From NCBI GenBank assembly GCA_017640605.1, contig JAEPQH010000023.1, forward strand, positions 1 through 45,926: a stretch of 45,926 nt of DNA, in the 5' to 3' direction. The notes under the pieces are model-generated. The model was not told where the DNA came from. It saw only the letters and a list, made by a program, of their open reading frames with translations, and did no database searches. Of this stretch, positions 35,243 to 43,895 are shown piece after piece (position 1 is the stretch's first letter; the number at the start of each line of letters is the position of its first letter). A program made the position numbers and the translations under genes. Source of the stretch: Balneolaceae bacterium (GTDB taxonomy: Bacteria; Bacteroidota; Rhodothermia; Balneolales; Balneolaceae).

Positions 35243-35269
35243 GTATCGACCACTTCGATTATTTCTTAA
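35243..35269 (-). promoter_or_regulatory. Sigma-28 (flagellar) type promoter candidate
   Basis: On the minus strand TTAAGAAA, 11 nt, then GTCGATAC. The flagellar sigma-28 pattern is TAAAGTTT-N11-GCCGATAA; the -10 block agrees at six of eight positions, the -35 block at four of eight, and the spacing is exact. A start site near 35235 would leave a leader of about 28 nt before the mini-flagellin ATG. Confidence 0.45.
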
Positions 35270-35388
35270 GCCCTTTTTTTATTTTTTTTGAAATTATTTC
35301 ACAAATAAGCCAAAACAGTGACAATCGGAATGATTTAATTGTATTTATCGCTTTGGATAGGACTGTAATCTTTAAAAAAACTTTGCGA

Positions 35389-36861
35389 ATGGCACAAAAT
35401 GACGAGTTAAGAAATCACATGGATCAATCAAAGAGTGGAGCTCCTGCTGCAGGTGAAGCCATTCGTGACATGTTTTCTACTGATGAAATCTTTCATCGCA
35501 TAGTTGCCACCGCTGACGAAGACTTTAGCCGTTCTACTCGTTTACTTTTCCTTAGCGGAATTGCAGCGGGACTTTCCATTGGACTATCATTCGTGGCTCG
35601 AGCTGCACTATCCGGCGCGGTTCCTAATGATACATCCGGTTTAATCGGAAACCTACTATATCCGCTTGGTTTTATTCTGATTGTAGGTGGAAAATATCAG
35701 CTGTTTACCGAAAATACGCTTACGCCTGTAACTCATATTCTAACTCGTATAGCAAGCATACCCGACTTATTGCGTATTTGGGGAAGTGTTCTCGTAGCCA
35801 ATGTTCTAGGCGCCGGTGCTTTAGCTTTTGTGCTAGCCAAAACCAATATTTTAACTCCGGAAGCGGCCAATGCGGCTCGGGAATTTGGCAAACATGCTTT
35901 GGAAATCGCCTGGAACGACCTTTTCTGGAAAGGAGTGCTTGCAGGTTGGATTGTAGCCTCTATGGTTTGGTTAACCCATGCTGCACGCGACTCTACCACT
36001 CGTTTTCTCACCGTTTTTGCCTTGATGTACCTTATCCCTTCTGCCGATCTTTTTCACTGTATCATCGGTGCATGTGAAGTATTGTACATGATCTTTCAAG
36101 GATTAGCCAGCTGGACAGAATTTGGATACTTCATGTCGGCCGTTACGCTCGGTAATACTGTGGGCGGTGTATTGTTGGTTGCCATTTTAAACTATTCACA
36201 AACACGACAAGAACGCTTTCCGGATCGGGATTGCGGTCAGCTGGAATTGAGCTGGAGTGAGTGGATGTTTGGCCGAACAAGTAAACTAGCTTCAGCACTT
36301 TCGCCGGATAGTGAATTAGAAAGCACAATGGATAAGGAAGATTTCAGTCTTGAAAAGCGGGAATATGATCACATTCTTGGCAACAGAAAGGCTCCGATTA
36401 CGGTGATACAGTACGGCGATTACGAATGTCCTACCAGCGCAGATATTTATCGATCTGTTCGCGAACTGATGGAGCAAAAGGATGATGACATTCAATTTAT
36501 ATTTCGCCATTTACCGTTGAGCCGAAGGCATCCAAATGCGATTAACGCGGCCATTGCAGCTGAAATCGCTAACGAAGAGAATAAGTTTTGGGAGATGCAT
36601 GATGAACTATTCGAAAATCAGGAAACCTTGCAGGATATAAATCTTGAGCAATTTGCTAGAAATGTCGGCTTAGATGTGGAAAATTTTTCGGAAAAGCTAA
36701 ACAGCCAATTCAACATCGAACGAATAAAATCTGATCGAATTACCGGAATCCGGAATGGGATCACTTCCACCAATAATATTATCATCAATGGGGAAATCAT
36801 AGAAAATGAATTTGATGTTCGAAAAGTTGAAAAACGAATAAATGCAATCTTGTCAGAGTAA
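35389..36861 (+). CDS. Formate/nitrite-transporter-family channel fused to a DsbA-like thioredoxin domain
   Basis: This is a 490-residue fusion. ATG 35389 is preferred over a TTG at 35353. Residues about 23-270 form the six-helix FNT channel; LIVGGKYQLFTENTLTPV and LFHCIIGACEV hold the typical FNT loop and the central pore His223. A linker with an acidic stretch (about 295-320) leads to a DsbA/Thioredoxin_4-like domain (about 325-490): ILGNRKAPITVIQYGDYECP has the usual beta-strand and Cys347. The active site reads C-P-T-S, so the second cysteine is missing, and a normal dithiol oxidase cycle is unlikely. FNT proteins pass formate, nitrite or similar monoacids. The FNT C-terminus is cytoplasmic, so the thioredoxin part would be too. 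A similar fusion is known to me in some bacteria, but its role is not. Confidence 0.88.
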   Translation: MAQNDELRNHMDQSKSGAPAAGEAIRDMFSTDEIFHRIVATADEDFSRSTRLLFLSGIAAGLSIGLSFVARAALSGAVPNDTSGLIGNLLYPLGFILIVGGKYQLFTENTLTPVTHILTRIASIPDLLRIWGSVLVANVLGAGALAFVLAKTNILTPEAANAAREFGKHALEIAWNDLFWKGVLAGWIVASMVWLTHAARDSTTRFLTVFALMYLIPSADLFHCIIGACEVLYMIFQGLASWTEFGYFMSAVTLGNTVGGVLLVAILNYSQTRQERFPDRDCGQLELSWSEWMFGRTSKLASALSPDSELESTMDKEDFSLEKREYDHILGNRKAPITVIQYGDYECPTSADIYRSVRELMEQKDDDIQFIFRHLPLSRRHPNAINAAIAAEIANEENKFWEMHDELFENQETLQDINLEQFARNVGLDVENFSEKLNSQFNIERIKSDRITGIRNGITSTNNIIINGEIIENEFDVRKVEKRINAILSE

Positions 36862-36908
36862 CTCAAATTAATAGACTACATCAATGAATTGAGTCTTATC
36901 TTTGCTTC

Positions 36909-37907
36909 ATGGATCCGTTAACACATGGTTTAGTTGGAGCAACGAGCGCTCAGCTTTTTGCAGATAAACAAAAATTCAGGCTTGCATCACTGATTGGTGG
37001 AATTGCAGCATTAGCGCCTGATTTGGATATTTTTTTAGGGCCATCCTCCGATCCGCTACTCACGCTCGAGCTTCATCGACATTTTACCCATTCACTACTT
37101 TTTATCCCCACTGGAAGCCTTATAGTTGCAGGAATATGCTGGTGGTTTGTGAAATCAAAACTATCATTTAAAGAAACATACCTTTTTAGTGTATGCGGAT
37201 ATGTTACTGCCGGCTTTATGGATGTAGTTACAAGTTATGGTGTTCATTTATTTTGGCCGTTTACCGAGGCTCGCTTTTCTCTGGATATCGTTTCTGTGTT
37301 TGACCCTTTATTCACCGTGGCTCTACTGATTCTCTTCTTGCTTGCCGTTTTTAAAGTGGAGAAAAAATGGACTGTAATCACGGCTTTTTGGGTGATTTCT
37401 TACTTCGGGTTTGCAGCTATTCAGCAACATCGCGCAACCGAAATAGCTGTGAATCATATCCAAGAGCAACATCCCGACTATGAGCAACTTATCATAAAAC
37501 CGACTATTGCCAATCAAGTGCTCTGGAGTGCTCGCTTTATTGATGATTCGGAAGTCTGTGCAATTGGAATTCGCGTTGGAATATTCTCCAATCCTTATGC
37601 CATTCCGGGCGAATGCGTCCCTCTTTTGGATTGGAAGACTTCTTTTGCACAGTATCAAGGGACTGTTTTGTATGATGACATTTCAAGATTCGATGCACTT
37701 TCCTCAGATTATTTAGTTCTTCATCCTAATCATCCGAATGTTATTGGTGATGCCCGTTATTCCATGTTACCCACAACCATTGCCCCACTATGGGGAATAA
37801 CCATCGACACCGCATCAACCAACAATCACGTAAATTTTGATAACTATCGTGATACGAGTAAAGAAACAAGAGAAGCATTTTTGGAAATGGTTTTCCCTTC
37901 CAACTAA
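36909..37907 (+). CDS. YdjM-family membrane-bound metal-dependent hydrolase-like protein
   Basis: This 332-residue membrane protein begins MDPLTHGLVGA, the family signature, with APDLDIF and HRHFTHSLLF as the metal-ligand-like His/Asp motifs. About four to five transmembrane helices lie in the first 190 residues (for example TVALLILFLLAVF); the rest is a soluble C-terminal part of about 140 residues (about 190-332). The family is widespread and annotated as an inner-membrane metal-dependent hydrolase (PF04307) linked in some species to the SOS response; its reaction is not established. TATCTTTG lies just 4 nt before the ATG (36897-36904), which fits a Bacteroidota promoter core and would give a nearly leaderless message. 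It is 47 bp from the FNT gene stop. Confidence 0.85.
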   Translation: MDPLTHGLVGATSAQLFADKQKFRLASLIGGIAALAPDLDIFLGPSSDPLLTLELHRHFTHSLLFIPTGSLIVAGICWWFVKSKLSFKETYLFSVCGYVTAGFMDVVTSYGVHLFWPFTEARFSLDIVSVFDPLFTVALLILFLLAVFKVEKKWTVITAFWVISYFGFAAIQQHRATEIAVNHIQEQHPDYEQLIIKPTIANQVLWSARFIDDSEVCAIGIRVGIFSNPYAIPGECVPLLDWKTSFAQYQGTVLYDDISRFDALSSDYLVLHPNHPNVIGDARYSMLPTTIAPLWGITIDTASTNNHVNFDNYRDTSKETREAFLEMVFPSN

Positions 37908-37966
37908 TCGAATAATTATAAGATCATCAAAATTCGTTTGCTTCGCTGTTTCTTTTATCTTTTGCG

Positions 37967-39055
37967 ATGCTCTCTCCTAAAACCAAACGAAATATCAGTC
38001 GCATCCTGCCCTTTGGGTTTATCTGGGTTTTTATGGATTTGTTTTTTCTGGTAAACACCCTCAGTTTGACCGGGGGCACGGAAAATCAGGCTCAGGAAGC
38101 GGCTATCTCTTATACAGCACCGGTTTTAATATTTGCGAGTCTTGCAGTATTTATCGTAGGGATTTTAGTTGGAACCATTGAAATCGTACTTCTGGAAAAA
38201 AGATTTTCGAATTACAGTTTTCTAGGAAAAATCTTCACAAAGTTTCTGATTTATTCGTCGGTTTTATTCGGCATTATCTTAATCACCTACCCCATCGCTG
38301 CCGGTATTGAATTAAATCGCTCCCCTTTTCACCCTGATGTCCTTTATAAATTGGGACAGTTTCTGGGGAGTTTCGTATTTCTGAATACAGCGCTTCAACT
38401 TTCGTTTGAGTTGGTTGTGAGTTTGATTTATGCGGCAATCAGCGAAAATCTGGGCCATAATGTGATCAAGAACTTTTTTATAGGTCGCTATCATACTCCA
38501 AAAGTAGAAACCCGGATTTTCATGTTTTTAGATATGAAAAACTCTACAACTATCGCTGAGGAACTTGGCCATGTACGCTATTTTGATTTTTTACGAAAGT
38601 ACTACGATACCTTATCCGAAGCTATCATTCGACATCATGGAGAGGTTTATCAATATGTAGGGGATGAAATTGTACTAACCTGGGAGCTCGAGAAAGGGAC
38701 TCATCAAAATAACTGGCTGGCTTGTTATTGTGATATGAAGAACACAATGAATGCTTTGAAAAATGATTTCCAAGCCGACTTTGGTATCTCACCGGATTTC
38801 CGAGCGGGAGTGCATGTTGGGGAAGTTACTACCGGTGAAATCGGGGCATTGAAGAAAGAAATCGTATTTACCGGAGATGTCTTAAATACGGCAGCCCGGT
38901 TGCAATCACTAGGCAAAGAATACCAAACTGATTTAATTTTTTCGGAAGAACTCCATCAAACATTAAATGCCCGACATTCTTATTCCATTCAGCATTTGGG
39001 GCCATTAATGTTGAGGGGCAAATCATCAGAAACCGGATTATTTACCCTCAATTAG
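37967..39055 (+). CDS. Membrane-bound class III adenylate/guanylate cyclase
   Basis: This 362-residue protein has four transmembrane helices in residues about 12-160, then a cytoplasmic class III cyclase domain (about 183-355). Metal-binding aspartates are Asp189 (FMFLDMKNST) and Asp233 (YVGDEIVLTW). Asn307 and Arg311 of TGDVLNTAARL match the transition-state-stabilising pair. The loop before it reads EIGALKKEIVFTGD, with lysines in the place expected for purine recognition in adenylate cyclases; cAMP is therefore more likely than cGMP, but not certain. Two such domains pair to make the active site, so the protein probably works as a homodimer. The membrane part does not match a sensor family I recognise. 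It is 59 bp after the YdjM-type gene, and these plus-strand genes may be co-transcribed. Confidence 0.9.
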   Translation: MLSPKTKRNISRILPFGFIWVFMDLFFLVNTLSLTGGTENQAQEAAISYTAPVLIFASLAVFIVGILVGTIEIVLLEKRFSNYSFLGKIFTKFLIYSSVLFGIILITYPIAAGIELNRSPFHPDVLYKLGQFLGSFVFLNTALQLSFELVVSLIYAAISENLGHNVIKNFFIGRYHTPKVETRIFMFLDMKNSTTIAEELGHVRYFDFLRKYYDTLSEAIIRHHGEVYQYVGDEIVLTWELEKGTHQNNWLACYCDMKNTMNALKNDFQADFGISPDFRAGVHVGEVTTGEIGALKKEIVFTGDVLNTAARLQSLGKEYQTDLIFSEELHQTLNARHSYSIQHLGPLMLRGKSSETGLFTLN

Positions 39056-39117
39056 CGATTAATCCATCTAAAATTCACAATCAAACGAGTTCTTGTAGTA
39101 TAAAATGAAGGATCGAA

Positions 39118-40935
39118 ATGAATGTGAAAACGGAAAAAATCCACAAAATAATAGAGGAAATCGATGAGGTTCTTTCTCTCATCAAAAAGCTTGAAAGCGA
39201 TCATTTACACGCTATCCAAATGGTACGTCCATCATTTAAATCTGGAGCGAAGAACCTGATTCATTATGGAGCATTCCGATCTCAGAACCTAAAAAAACTC
39301 CAAAAGCGATTGCATCAATTTGGACTTTCTATTTTGGATGGAACCGAATCGCATATTGCAACCAGTTTATTAACCTGCCGGCATTTTTTATTGGCACTCG
39401 TCGGAGAGATAAAGCCTGCTTCAATGAGGCAAGGGTCGGTCAAACGAGCAATAAAACAACAGAAAAAGCATGCAAAAGACTTGTTTGGCTATCGCTCGAA
39501 AGGGCGCAGAGTACGTATTATGGTTACGTTGCCAACGGAAGCCGCATACGACTATACTCTGACAAGAAATTTAATCGCGTCTGGTATGAATATCGCACGG
39601 ATTAATTGCGCTCATGGTAATCCAGAAATTTGGTTGCGTATGATCCAAAATTTACAGCGAGCGATGACCGAGTTACGTAAGAAATGTAAAGTGTTTATGG
39701 ATCTTGCCGGGCCAAAATTAAGAACTGGTCAGATTACAGCGGGAGTAACTGTTCGGAAATTTACACCAACCAGAAATGCCTTTGGCGAGGTCATTGAACC
39801 CACACGCATCAAGTTTGTATCTGATCGCAATAAACTCAGCCATAACGATGAATTACCCGTCGATTTAGATTGGTTGCAGTCGTTGGTTGAAGGTGATCGA
39901 GTGGTATGTAAAGATGCAAGAAATAAGCGCCGAAAATTCGTCCTAAAGCAGGTAACTAAAGATCATGTACATGCTGAATGCAATAAAACATGCTACCTTA
40001 AACCCGGAATCACACTAAGTGTTAAATCAACGAAACGAACTTGCATTATCGGTGATTTTCATGGAATCAATGAAGCACTTATCCTTCGGAAAGATGACTT
40101 TTTACGGGTAATAAATCCCGATCTAGAAGTGAATTCTACACAATCTTCAAATGGACTAGAGACAGAACAAGAGCTGCCATTCATTTCATGTACTGCTCCC
40201 GAAATCTTTGAAACCGTACAAGCAGGAGAGAAAATTATATTCGATGATGGCAAGATTGAAGGAATCATACTAAAAGCTTCAAGCGTGGAGCTTTTGGTAA
40301 AGATTACCAACGCGAAACATGGAGGCTCCAAATTACGAGCCGATAAAGGAATCAACCTCCCGAATTCTAATCTGAGTTATACAGGATTAACAGCTAAAGA
40401 TAAAATCGACTTACAATTTATTGTAAAGCATGCTGATGCCGTAAACGCATCATTTGTTCAATCGGCATCTGATATCACTGAATTGTACAAAGAATTGAAT
40501 CTCCTCGGCGCTCCCGATCATATAGGAGTTGTCTTAAAAATCGAGAACCAAAAAGCATACCAAAATCTGAGTTCAATACTTCTTGAGGGAATGAAACGAT
40601 ATCCGATTGGCGTGATGATTGCTCGTGGTGATTTGGCGATTGAAGCGGGTTGGGCAAACATGCCGCGCATCCAAAATGAAATACTTCGATGGTGCAATTC
40701 TGCACATGTGCCAACGGTATGGGCTACACAAGTATTGGAGAATATGGCGAAGAAAGGAATTCCTTCCCGATCGGAATTAACAGACGTAGCAAATAGCTTA
40801 AAATCGGATTGTGTGATGTTAAATAAAGGAGATTATATTCTGGAAACCCTTCATCTGTTACATAGTATTTTATCCGATATGGATACCTATCGAGATAAAG
40901 AAATGAAGATGTTTGAAGCGCTGAATTCTCGGTAA
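39118..40935 (+). CDS. Pyruvate-kinase-like protein without the C-terminal domain
   Basis: The product is a 605-residue protein with an N-terminal helical extension of about 130 residues, then a pyruvate kinase-like barrel. Conserved parts are RIMVTLPTEA, MNIARINCAHG, KVFMDLAGPKLRTG, VVLKIENQKAY (catalytic-type Lys), GVMIARGDLAIE (metal-binding), and VPTVWATQVLENM. A long inserted B-like domain (about 215-420) splits the barrel. The chain stops shortly after NKGDYILETL, so the C-terminal allosteric domain is missing, and the MNKG..TAxG region differs from glycolytic enzymes. Proteins of this type exist in other bacteria and are annotated as pyruvate kinase, but a second, non-glycolytic role is possible. 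It is 62 bp after the cyclase gene. Confidence 0.8.
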   Translation: MNVKTEKIHKIIEEIDEVLSLIKKLESDHLHAIQMVRPSFKSGAKNLIHYGAFRSQNLKKLQKRLHQFGLSILDGTESHIATSLLTCRHFLLALVGEIKPASMRQGSVKRAIKQQKKHAKDLFGYRSKGRRVRIMVTLPTEAAYDYTLTRNLIASGMNIARINCAHGNPEIWLRMIQNLQRAMTELRKKCKVFMDLAGPKLRTGQITAGVTVRKFTPTRNAFGEVIEPTRIKFVSDRNKLSHNDELPVDLDWLQSLVEGDRVVCKDARNKRRKFVLKQVTKDHVHAECNKTCYLKPGITLSVKSTKRTCIIGDFHGINEALILRKDDFLRVINPDLEVNSTQSSNGLETEQELPFISCTAPEIFETVQAGEKIIFDDGKIEGIILKASSVELLVKITNAKHGGSKLRADKGINLPNSNLSYTGLTAKDKIDLQFIVKHADAVNASFVQSASDITELYKELNLLGAPDHIGVVLKIENQKAYQNLSSILLEGMKRYPIGVMIARGDLAIEAGWANMPRIQNEILRWCNSAHVPTVWATQVLENMAKKGIPSRSELTDVANSLKSDCVMLNKGDYILETLHLLHSILSDMDTYRDKEMKMFEALNSR

Positions 40936-41007
40936 AAATAGAAGTGATCCTATTGAGCTATTTGCGAAAATTCTTGTTTACAATTGGTCTAATCAACATA
41001 TAAAACT

Positions 41008-41637
41008 ATGAACTCGGTTATCGCATATTCTGGATTAATTTTCCTGTTTTTAGGATTGTGCACAGATACAACCACCGATACTCTTCCTGTTCAACAAGCG
41101 TCATTTTGTGAGGATTTTATTCCCGTGAAATTCAACAATCTTACAATATGTGTTGCACCTGATTATTACATGGAAGAAGGAATCCGTACCCCTCTTGGAT
41201 ATTCTGATGCACTTCACCTTGCCGATAGTTTAGGAATGTTACTCCCTTCTGTAGAAATGGTGGATGCGATTTATCAACAAGCAGATATCAAGCTGGCTCC
41301 TATCCCCATGCCCCCAACCGATGAAATGACAACTCGGGCATATTTTGTAAAGCATCATAACTTGATAGAGGCTCAATTAGCTGACTCAGGTTTCACAGAT
41401 ACGGATCTTATCGGAAAACTAATTGCCGGACACAAAAAAGACGTTATTGCGATAGATAGAACATCAGACAGAGTTGGGATTTATGGCTGGCATTTATCTG
41501 ATTCTACCGTAATCCAACAGTTCAGTACCGTACATAACAGAGAGTATTTTGATTATAGTCATGGGATCAGGCTGATAAAAAGAATTGCTTTAGACGAGTC
41601 GAGTAATCTGGTTGATATTACCTATCTGCTGTACTAA
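41008..41637 (+). CDS. Exported protein of unknown function
   Basis: This 209-residue protein has an N-terminal hydrophobic signal (about 1-18, SGLIFLFLGLCTD) with a possible lipoprotein cysteine at residue 18. The rest is a single soluble domain with two further cysteines (FCEDF, LTICVAPDYYM), a histidine- and aspartate-rich middle (KHHNLIEAQL, GHKKDVIAIDR) and a conserved-looking end (YGWH..., FSTVHNREYFDYSHGIRLI). I do not recognise the family, although the His-containing motifs could be a hydrolase or metal site. It ends 15 bp before the convergent membrane-protein gene. Start and coding status are supported by the signal and amino-acid make-up. Confidence 0.7.
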   Translation: MNSVIAYSGLIFLFLGLCTDTTTDTLPVQQASFCEDFIPVKFNNLTICVAPDYYMEEGIRTPLGYSDALHLADSLGMLLPSVEMVDAIYQQADIKLAPIPMPPTDEMTTRAYFVKHHNLIEAQLADSGFTDTDLIGKLIAGHKKDVIAIDRTSDRVGIYGWHLSDSTVIQQFSTVHNREYFDYSHGIRLIKRIALDESSNLVDITYLLY

Positions 41638-41652
41638 TAGTTAGTTTATTGA

Positions 41653-42321
41653 TTACAAATTGGAATAACCCACCAAAAAATAACACAGAAAAAGTGCGAG
41701 CGAAGCGGGTATCATTATTACTTTCTCTTTTGGATTGGGTGAAGCCATATTTCCAATAAAGCTCAATAGAAATAGCACAGTAAAAGTTAAAACCACATAA
41801 AGATTCATGGCAACAGGCATGGAAGATGAGAATTCTAATACCGGAAGCGACACAATTGCCGGTAGCAACACCACAGCCGAAACCCCGGAGGCAATTCTGA
41901 GTTTTTTAGGTAATATTTTATGCTTTCCACCCCAAGCATAATCGCCTAAAGAAAATCCCATTGAAAGTAACACTTGAAAAATCACCAAAAGCACAGTTAG
42001 CATTGTCCCAATTACTGCTGCACTCTTTGTAAGGTTTACACGCTCTGAATACTGAACCAAATCAACCGTAGAAAGCGAAGATAACTTTACCTCACAGCTA
42101 ATCTGGTGGAGATTCTTTACTGAACTAAAACGTAATTCATTCCCTGTTTTTGCGTATCGCAAATGCTCTCCGGTTTCAAGCAAAGCTGATACCTTTTCGT
42201 ATGATTGATCAATCTGTATAAGTGCACAGAGTACTTCGATTTCCCTTTTTGCCTCAATCCAATAAACTCCGGCGACTAGTCCGAACAGCAACAGAATAAT
42301 AGAAATCGTGTTTGCCTTCAT
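41653..42321 (-). CDS. Membrane protein of unknown function, five predicted helices
   Basis: The product is 222 residues. One N-terminal helix (about 6-23) is followed by an extracytoplasmic domain of about 75 residues, then four helices in the C-terminal half. Helix two ends before DYAWGGKHKI and helix four holds LFLLSFIGNMAS. The C-terminal half resembles the whole of the neighbouring 138-residue protein, which has EIVWGGRL and LFALNSVGNLLA at matching places. The two therefore look like members of one family, with the extra domain added here. No catalytic motif or known family was recognised. It lies 51 bp after its relative and is probably co-transcribed. Confidence 0.7.
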   Translation of the reverse strand: MKANTISIILLLFGLVAGVYWIEAKREIEVLCALIQIDQSYEKVSALLETGEHLRYAKTGNELRFSSVKNLHQISCEVKLSSLSTVDLVQYSERVNLTKSAAVIGTMLTVLLVIFQVLLSMGFSLGDYAWGGKHKILPKKLRIASGVSAVVLLPAIVSLPVLEFSSSMPVAMNLYVVLTFTVLFLLSFIGNMASPNPKEKVIMIPASLALFLCYFLVGYSNL

Positions 42322-42372
42322 AGAATTGGGTGATTTATGTAGGACGTAAACTTATTCAACAGCCATTTATGA

Positions 42373-42789
42373 TCAAATCTGTTTTCTTGGCGATTTCGAA
42401 TCTTCATTTTCCTTCCCTTTTATAATCATCCAAAGATTTACAGTTAGCAGAATAGTTATAATGGAAAAAAACTTCTCGAAGGTGGTTTCTGCAAGTAAAT
42501 TTCCAACCGAATTTAGCGCAAATAATCCAAAGAAGGCCCAAAGTCCTGCGTGTACAAATTTTATAGGTACGGAAACTTTTATTCTTTGCGACTTCAGCGA
42601 TAATAGGATAATCAATAAACTATTTAGTGTAATTGAAATCCCTTCGAACATATACATTTGTTCGTCGCTCGTAAGTCGCCCACCCCAGACAATTTCGTAT
42701 GGGATTATTTTGATTAAAATCCCGAAATGAAACACCAATAGTGTGCTACAAATAATTAGCGTAAGATTTAAAACTGTTTCCTTTTTCAT
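42373..42789 (-). CDS. Small four-helix membrane protein, relative of the next gene
   Basis: This 138-residue protein has four predicted transmembrane helices (about 7-25, 48-65, 75-95, 107-125) and a charged cytoplasmic tail (GKENEDSKSPRKQI). VWGGRLTSDEQM after helix one and GNLLAETTFEKF after helix three parallel the C-terminal half of the protein encoded downstream. Function is unknown. The small size and absence of polar catalytic residues suggest a structural or accessory membrane role, but that is a guess. Confidence 0.7.
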   Translation of the reverse strand: MKKETVLNLTLIICSTLLVFHFGILIKIIPYEIVWGGRLTSDEQMYMFEGISITLNSLLIILLSLKSQRIKVSVPIKFVHAGLWAFFGLFALNSVGNLLAETTFEKFFSIITILLTVNLWMIIKGKENEDSKSPRKQI

Positions 42790-42838
42790 AACTCGTATTC
42801 CCTTGTTTAAATTTAATTAATTCAATGTTTTTGATGGT

Positions 42839-43891
42839 TTACTCAGGTGTTTGATCCGATAGAAAATCGATGGCAAACTCCAGCACTTTATCTCTTCGGT
42901 TTACGATATCCATCCTGCTATTTTGGACATAAATATCCGGGGCAATTCCTATTCCTTCCAGGCTCTTTCCGTCAGGCATCAGATATTTCATGGTAGAATA
43001 TTCGTACGTCCAGCCATTGGGTAGGAAGCGAGCCGGGCCAACATCGGAGTGCGCACCGGACGTGGTATCCCCAATATGAGTTACTTGTTCAAATGCTTTC
43101 ATATTGAGAGTAAAAATCTCAGCTGCACTGATCGTTAATGCATCGGTTAAAAGAACAACCGGTTTGGTATAGTTTTCTGGTTTTGATGCGTAGGAATACA
43201 CACTAAGTGGTGCGTCGAAATCACCATAATTTGGACCATTTCTGGTTTGAACGGTATACAAGAAATGTTCGCCATCGGAAAAAGCTTGAGCAAAGCCCGC
43301 TGAATACTCATCCTGTCCCCCAATATTATTTCTAACATCAACAATGATGGCATCCACATCACCAAGTTCTCGCAACGATTGATAAATCACTGAAGGATTC
43401 ACACCAAGCATCGCTATTGAATGAATGTATCCGATATTATGATCATAAAGCTTGCCATAGCTATAAAAATCAGCTTTTTGGTAGAGCGCTTCTACGTAAT
43501 CGCTCGCGATCAACTCAATGCTGAATTCGTCAAGTGCATGTAAATTTTTGTTGGCACCGGATGCAAATTCTATGTAGTTATCAGGATCATCAGATGGGAT
43601 TCTCATTTTCACATGTTCATCATCCAAATGCTGTAACATTCCAGTGATTATCTCCCACAATTCGTCGTCGGTTGTGTTAGAAGTTACCATCGGTCGATAT
43701 ACGGTGTACAGCGAATCCCAGTCAATATTTTTGACCTCGAATAGCGCGTAATGCTTGTCAAAATCAGTCCAAACCAATTCAAATATATGTTCCGGATTAT
43801 TGGCTTCGTCTGAGCCCAAAATTGTTTTTTCGCAACCAATCGAAAAAGTGAATATTCCTAAAAGTATCAGAATTAAATTGAATTTTTTCAT
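42839..43891 (-). CDS. S41-family (TSPc-like) peptidase lipoprotein
   Basis: This 350-residue lipoprotein (FSIGCEK, Cys20) has an N-terminal helical domain and a C-terminal tail-specific protease core: VDAIIVDVRNNIGGQDE is the core strand and TISAAEIF carries the likely catalytic serine. No PDZ domain is present. The region after it, GDTTSGAHSDVGPARF, lacks the lysine of the usual Ctp Ser-Lys pair, so catalysis might resemble the tricorn/IRBP branch. HLDDEHVKM is a common motif of these short Bacteroidota proteins. It would process or degrade periplasmic or surface proteins. It starts 4 bp after the barrel protein gene stop. Confidence 0.85.
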   Translation of the reverse strand: MKKFNLILILLGIFTFSIGCEKTILGSDEANNPEHIFELVWTDFDKHYALFEVKNIDWDSLYTVYRPMVTSNTTDDELWEIITGMLQHLDDEHVKMRIPSDDPDNYIEFASGANKNLHALDEFSIELIASDYVEALYQKADFYSYGKLYDHNIGYIHSIAMLGVNPSVIYQSLRELGDVDAIIVDVRNNIGGQDEYSAGFAQAFSDGEHFLYTVQTRNGPNYGDFDAPLSVYSYASKPENYTKPVVLLTDALTISAAEIFTLNMKAFEQVTHIGDTTSGAHSDVGPARFLPNGWTYEYSTMKYLMPDGKSLEGIGIAPDIYVQNSRMDIVNRRDKVLEFAIDFLSDQTPE

Positions 43892-43895
43892 AGTG

